Shown in pieces: positions 6,396-8,814 of a stretch of 8,814 nucleotides of DNA. Position 1 is the stretch's first letter. Each line of letters starts with the position of its first letter. A program made the position numbers and the translations under genes. Under the pieces are notes generated by a model, which was not told the DNA's origin, ran no database searches, and saw only the letters and a program-made list of their open reading frames with translations. Source of the stretch: Methanobacterium sp. UBA8 (GTDB taxonomy: Archaea; Methanobacteriota; Methanobacteria; Methanobacteriales; Methanobacteriaceae); the NCBI GenBank assembly GCA_002509665.1, contig DADN01000221.1, forward strand, positions 3,853 to 12,666. The letters are read 5' to 3'.

Positions 6396-7586
6396 ATGAA
6401 TAAAGTACCTTCAACCGAACTAGAAAGCCGCATGGCACGTTTTAAAACACAGATGAATCTATCAAACCCCGAATGGGAAATAGCTGTAATTTTCAGTAAA
6501 ATTAATCAATACTACTTTACCGGGACTATGCAGGATGGAATGTTACTCATCCCCAGAGATGAAGATGCTACATTCTGGGTACGTCGTAGCTTTGAAAGAG
6601 CGACTTATGAATCCTTATTTCCACAGATAAAACCCATGAAAAGCTTCCGTGATGCTGCAAAAAGTGTAGAAAAAATTCCAGACACAGTACATCTTGAAAC
6701 TGAAACGGTTCCACTGGCTTTATACGGGCGATTCCAAAAACATTTCCCATTTAAGGACTTTAAGCCTGTAGATACCAGTATTGCCGCAGTAAGGGCTATT
6801 AAAAGTGAATATGAACTCCAACTAATGAGAAAAGCAGGTACAATCCACCAGCGCGTGCTCGAAGATATCCTGCCAGAGATGCTGATTGAAGGAATGAGTG
6901 AAGCAGAACTTGCAGCAGAACTGTTTAAAGTTATGGTAGATGAAGGATATCAAGGAATAACTCGTTTTGGCATGTTTGATACCGAAATGGTACTTGGACA
7001 CATTGGTTTTGGTGAAAGCTCAATCTACCCCTCTTATTTTGATGGGGCCAGCGGAAATTACGGGATGGGTCCAGCAGTACCCCTGCTTGGAAGCCGCGAG
7101 CGAAAGCTGAAAAAAGGAGATCTTGTATATGTTGACATTGGATCTGGAGTGGAAGGATATAATACAGATAAAACCATGACGTACATGTTTGGCAGTTCTC
7201 TTCCCCAGTACGCCATAGATATCCACAATAAATGCGTAGACATACAAAATGAAATAGCTGCAATGCTAAAACCTGGAGCAATTCCATCACAGATTTATAA
7301 CAATATAATGAACAGTTTAGATGAGGATTTTATGCAAAATTTTATGGGATTTGACAACCGCAAGGTTAAGTTTTTAGGCCATGGAATAGGTTTATTAATC
7401 GACGAACTGCCTGTAATAGCAGAAAGGTTCGACAGCCCCATCCAGGAAGGGATGGCATTTGCAGTAGAACCCAAAAATGGAATTAAAGATATTGGAATGG
7501 TGGGAATTGAAAACACGTTCATAGTAACTGCAGGTGGCGGTGAAAGCATCACAGGAAATAGCCCAGGTTTAATTCCAGTATTTTAA
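6396..7586 (+). CDS. M24 family metallopeptidase (Xaa-Pro dipeptidase/aminopeptidase type)
   Basis: A 396-aa cytoplasmic enzyme of the pita-bread fold that removes residues next to proline from peptides. The N-terminal creatinase-like domain covers about 10-135, and the catalytic domain about 140-385. All five metal ligands of a two-metal site are visible: D247 in VYVDIGSG, D258 in YNTDKT, H329 in LGHGIGL, E358 in AVEPK and E372 in GIENTF. H202 (LGHIGFGES) lies where the substrate-binding His of the family sits. The motif [11 protein letters not shown] is typical of the prolidase branch. The protein is full length, with no break. It has its own promoter and Shine-Dalgarno site and ends at a hairpin terminator, so it is monocistronic. 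A role in recycling proline-containing peptides is the family expectation. Exact specificity (dipeptidase, aminopeptidase or a related hydrolase) cannot be read from sequence. Confidence 0.92.
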   Translation: MNKVPSTELESRMARFKTQMNLSNPEWEIAVIFSKINQYYFTGTMQDGMLLIPRDEDATFWVRRSFERATYESLFPQIKPMKSFRDAAKSVEKIPDTVHLETETVPLALYGRFQKHFPFKDFKPVDTSIAAVRAIKSEYELQLMRKAGTIHQRVLEDILPEMLIEGMSEAELAAELFKVMVDEGYQGITRFGMFDTEMVLGHIGFGESSIYPSYFDGASGNYGMGPAVPLLGSRERKLKKGDLVYVDIGSGVEGYNTDKTMTYMFGSSLPQYAIDIHNKCVDIQNEIAAMLKPGAIPSQIYNNIMNSLDEDFMQNFMGFDNRKVKFLGHGIGLLIDELPVIAERFDSPIQEGMAFAVEPKNGIKDIGMVGIENTFIVTAGGGESITGNSPGLIPVF

Positions 7587-7598
7587 TTGGAAACCACA

Positions 7599-7629
7599 AG
7601 ACTAAACCATAAATTTAGTCTCTATTTTT
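7599..7629 (+). terminator. hairpin terminator after the peptidase gene
   Basis: AGACTAAA (7599-7606) and TTTAGTCT (7614-7621) form a perfect 8-bp stem with a 7-base loop, followed within three bases by T5 (7625-7629). It starts 12 bases after the stop codon. Confidence 0.7.
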
Positions 7630-7636
7630 ATTATTT

Positions 7637-7642
7637 AAAAAA
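7637..7642 (-). terminator. U6 tract after the Cys-rich gene
   Basis: Six A's on the + strand read as U6 in the leftward transcript, 25 bases beyond the stop of the 7667-8041 gene. The peptidase hairpin (7599-7621) follows and could act in both directions. Confidence 0.4.
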
Positions 7643-7666
7643 GATAATAAGTTTTTATTTATAAAA

Positions 7667-8041
7667 TCAATCAGTACGCCTGTAGTAGTGCCTTAAAGTC
7701 TCTTCAACTCTTTTTTCATCGAAATTTTCCTCACCTAAACAGCAGGAAGTTGATGATCCGTCCAGGCAAAAGTAAAGCGTAGGAGTTCCTGTTTCCAGAT
7801 CGTTTTCTGCATAAATAGGGCAGTTTTTACATAAACATTCTTCTTTTCGGTCCAGATCAGAGCAGTGTTCTATTCCCGAAGCACAGTGCAGTGCAGGGAA
7901 CTCTTTAGGTTCAATAAGTGAAGAACCCAACGCCCCTTCCTGAAGAAGTATAATCTTATTATGTACACACTGGCTTTTTTGTACTTTACACTCAAGACAG
8001 CGGCATTTCTCAATATTTTCCGTACTAAATTCGATTTCCAT
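7667..8041 (-). CDS. 12-cysteine protein with internal duplication, DUF2769-like
   Basis: A soluble 124-aa protein with 12 Cys (13, 15, 18, 25, 53, 60, 69, 71, 74, 92, 100, 101). They form two similar units: CxCxxC (13-18) followed by C53-ASGIEH-C60, and CxCxxC (69-74) followed by C92-LDGSSTS-C100. The pattern recalls archaeal DUF2769 proteins, whose function is unknown; I assign this from memory of the motif, not from a search. Metal binding (iron-sulfur or zinc) is likely from the spacing. There is no signal peptide. The start ATG at 8039-8041 follows a G-rich GGGGGGAA ribosome site. Only 27 bases separate it from the rubredoxin upstream and no promoter is evident between them, so the two are probably one operon. 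It may be a redox or metal partner of rubredoxin, which is an inference from context. Confidence 0.8.
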   Translation of the reverse strand: MEIEFSTENIEKCRCLECKVQKSQCVHNKIILLQEGALGSSLIEPKEFPALHCASGIEHCSDLDRKEECLCKNCPIYAENDLETGTPTLYFCLDGSSTSCCLGEENFDEKRVEETLRHYYRRTD

Positions 8042-8068
8042 AATATTCCCCCCAAAAACCTTAAGTAA

Positions 8069-8227
8069 TTATTCTAAAGGTTTAAACAGGAATTTTCCAG
8101 CTCGACATTTAGGGCATTTCCATCCTTTAGGTAAATCTTCAAATGGTGTACCAGGCTCAATATTAGAATGTTCATCTCCTTTCTCTGGATCGTATATGTA
8201 ACCACAAACAACACATTGATATTTCAT
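8069..8227 (-). CDS. rubredoxin, 52 aa
   Basis: A small electron carrier with one iron held by four cysteines. The ligands are C5 and C8 in YQCVVCGY and C38 and C41 in WKCPKC, and the body has the usual IYDPEKGD and [12 protein letters not shown] stretches. Length is normal for the family. In methanogens rubredoxins pass electrons to oxygen- and peroxide-detoxifying enzymes such as flavodiiron proteins or rubrerythrin. None is in this window. One oddity is that the second motif reads CPKCRAGKF, with Arg in place of the nearly invariant Gly after the last ligand. The start is secure: GGGAGGTT (8233-8240) sits six bases upstream of the ATG. A TATA-like TTTATAGA at 8267-8274 gives a short leader. 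It is the first gene of a probable operon with the Cys-rich protein at 7667-8041. Confidence 0.95.
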   Translation of the reverse strand: MKYQCVVCGYIYDPEKGDEHSNIEPGTPFEDLPKGWKCPKCRAGKFLFKPLE

Positions 8228-8266
8228 GGATTAACCTCCCTGTGCTTATAGTCTTTTGTTTTTTAT

Positions 8267-8274
8267 TCTATAAA
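8267..8274 (-). promoter_or_regulatory. probable TATA box of the rubredoxin operon
   Basis: TTTATAGA within a longer AT-rich box on the - strand would start transcription near 8245, about 20 bases before the rubredoxin ATG and just ahead of the GGGAGGTT ribosome site. Confidence 0.45.
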
Positions 8275-8396
8275 TTTTTAGCTATATCCTAAAAGAGTTA
8301 TATTCATTTGAAACATATGCTGTTTTTAAAATAAGGATAGACCTATTAAATCATGAATGTCTACAAAGCATTCTCCAAAACTAATTAAATTTAATT

Positions 8397-8440
8397 AAAA
8401 AAAAAACAGAATTATGGAAAATTTCCACATTATTTTCCAT
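8397..8440 (-). terminator. strong hairpin plus U10 terminator after the repeat-protein gene
   Basis: ATGGAAAAT (8414-8422) and ATTTTCCAT (8432-8440) form a perfect 9-bp stem with a 9-base loop. The stem overlaps the TAA stop codon (8430-8432) of the gene it terminates. In the leftward direction it is followed by U10 (8397-8406). Confidence 0.75.
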
Positions 8441-8813
8441 TAATTATTTCATTAACAGCTTTGCTAATTTCTTTATTCTGCATTAAGATATTAGCTGCAG
8501 TTTGAATATTTTTATCCTGCATTAACTTATTAATTTCATCTTGAACGTCCTTATTTTGTATTAAGCTGTGTATCTGAGATCTAACGTTCTTGTTCTGCAG
8601 AATATCAACAATTAAATTCTGAACATCGCTATTTTTAACTAAATCAGTTATCTGCAGATTATCCTGCTGCATAAAATCAGCTTTTAACTTACTGATATCA
8701 TTAGCTACGTCTGGACTTACATTTTGAATCTGAGTAAATGTATTTTTAATTTCACTGTACACATTTGGATTCATATTTTGGATTTGATGCTTTATTGTGG
8801 CGTTGCTGGAGTC
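8430..8813 (-). CDS. 13-residue-repeat protein, N terminus outside the window
   Basis: I do not recognise a family. The frame stays open from its TAA (8430-8432) to the last full codon at the window edge, so at least 127 residues are visible and the beginning is missing. The ATG at 8774 is probably internal: it has no Shine-Dalgarno site and the codons before it (reading ATIKHQIQN) fit the same style. Counting from that Met, residues 46-110 tile as five 13-residue units, the last four of the form [LIM]-Q-[ND]-K-[NDE]-[VI]-x7, for example LQNKNVRSQIHSL and IQNKDVQDEINKL. The upstream part has a looser repeat (IQNMNPNVYSEI and IQNVSPDVANDI). The pattern suggests stacked short helices, a repeat scaffold or binding surface. 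There is no Cys and few aromatic residues. A secretion signal, if any, lies beyond the edge. Confidence 0.8.
   Translation of the reverse strand, partial: DSSNATIKHQIQNMNPNVYSEIKNTFTQIQNVSPDVANDISKLKADFMQQDNLQITDLVKNSDVQNLIVDILQNKNVRSQIHSLIQNKDVQDEINKLMQDKNIQTAANILMQNKEISKAVNEIINGK
8445..8639 (-). repeat. five tandem 13-codon (39-base) coding repeats
   Basis: The segment encodes five 13-residue units in exact register with no spacer: VKNSDVQNLIVDI, LQNKNVRSQIHSL, IQNKDVQDEINKL, MQDKNIQTAANIL and MQNKEISKAVNEI. The DNA copies have drifted much more than the protein pattern, pointing to an old duplication kept by selection. Confidence 0.75.
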
Positions 8814-8814
8814 A

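Noticed and set aside
6931..7290. 119-codon and other - strand ORFs inside the peptidase gene
   Set aside because: They are antisense shadows of a complete gene with all catalytic residues, have no ribosome sites and look non-natural.
7870..8055. 61-codon - strand ORF overlapping the Cys-rich gene
   Set aside because: It lies in another frame of a gene whose cysteine pattern is clearly selected.
8774..8814. ATG at 8772-8774 as the true start of the repeat protein
   Set aside because: The frame is open to the window edge with similar sequence, and there is no ribosome site before this ATG.

Overview
The window looks like chromosomal DNA of a pseudomurein-walled methanogen, most likely the genus Methanobacterium (order Methanobacteriales). 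The evidence is the AT-rich sequence, archaeal TATA-box-like promoters, strong GGAGG-type Shine-Dalgarno sites, and above all a large secreted protein carrying pseudomurein-binding repeats, which are known from this order. There are no tRNA or rRNA genes, no CRISPR array and no insertion sequence.

Layout, left to right. A possible 13-codon tail of a + strand gene (1-42) converges on a small helical unknown gene (81-500, - strand). An 857-base AT-rich gap follows with no convincing gene, but with promoter-like and palindromic elements near 745-820. Next comes the main gene (1358-3610, +). It encodes a signal peptide, a Thr/Asn-rich linker, a glycoside-hydrolase-like TIM barrel with an extremely aromatic and basic insertion, two pseudomurein-binding repeats and a conserved C-terminal domain of unknown function. 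It ends at a hairpin/U-tract terminator facing a 14-helix MFS (DHA2-type) exporter (3714-5306, -). The exporter is divergent from a small winged-helix protein (5576-5782, +), which is a natural candidate for its regulator. A shared hairpin separates that gene from a helical unknown gene (5887-6228, -). This in turn is divergent from a complete M24 metallopeptidase of the Xaa-Pro dipeptidase type (6396-7586, +).

The right part is read leftward. A rubredoxin (8069-8227) and a 12-cysteine protein with an internal duplication (7667-8041) form a probable two-gene operon of metal/redox character. A 13-residue-repeat protein (8430-8813) is open at the window edge, so its start lies outside the window.

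Functional links are modest. The surface protein probably binds the pseudomurein wall and may cleave or remodel glycans there. The exporter/winged-helix pair resembles a small-molecule efflux locus. Rubredoxin and the Cys-rich protein are probably expressed together. The most novel items are the composite surface protein (its aromatic insert and uncharacterised C-terminal domain), the Cys-rich partner of rubredoxin, and the 13-residue-repeat protein. A separate pattern is that nearly every gene end has a perfect or near-perfect hairpin next to a U tract, which is unusual for an archaeon.
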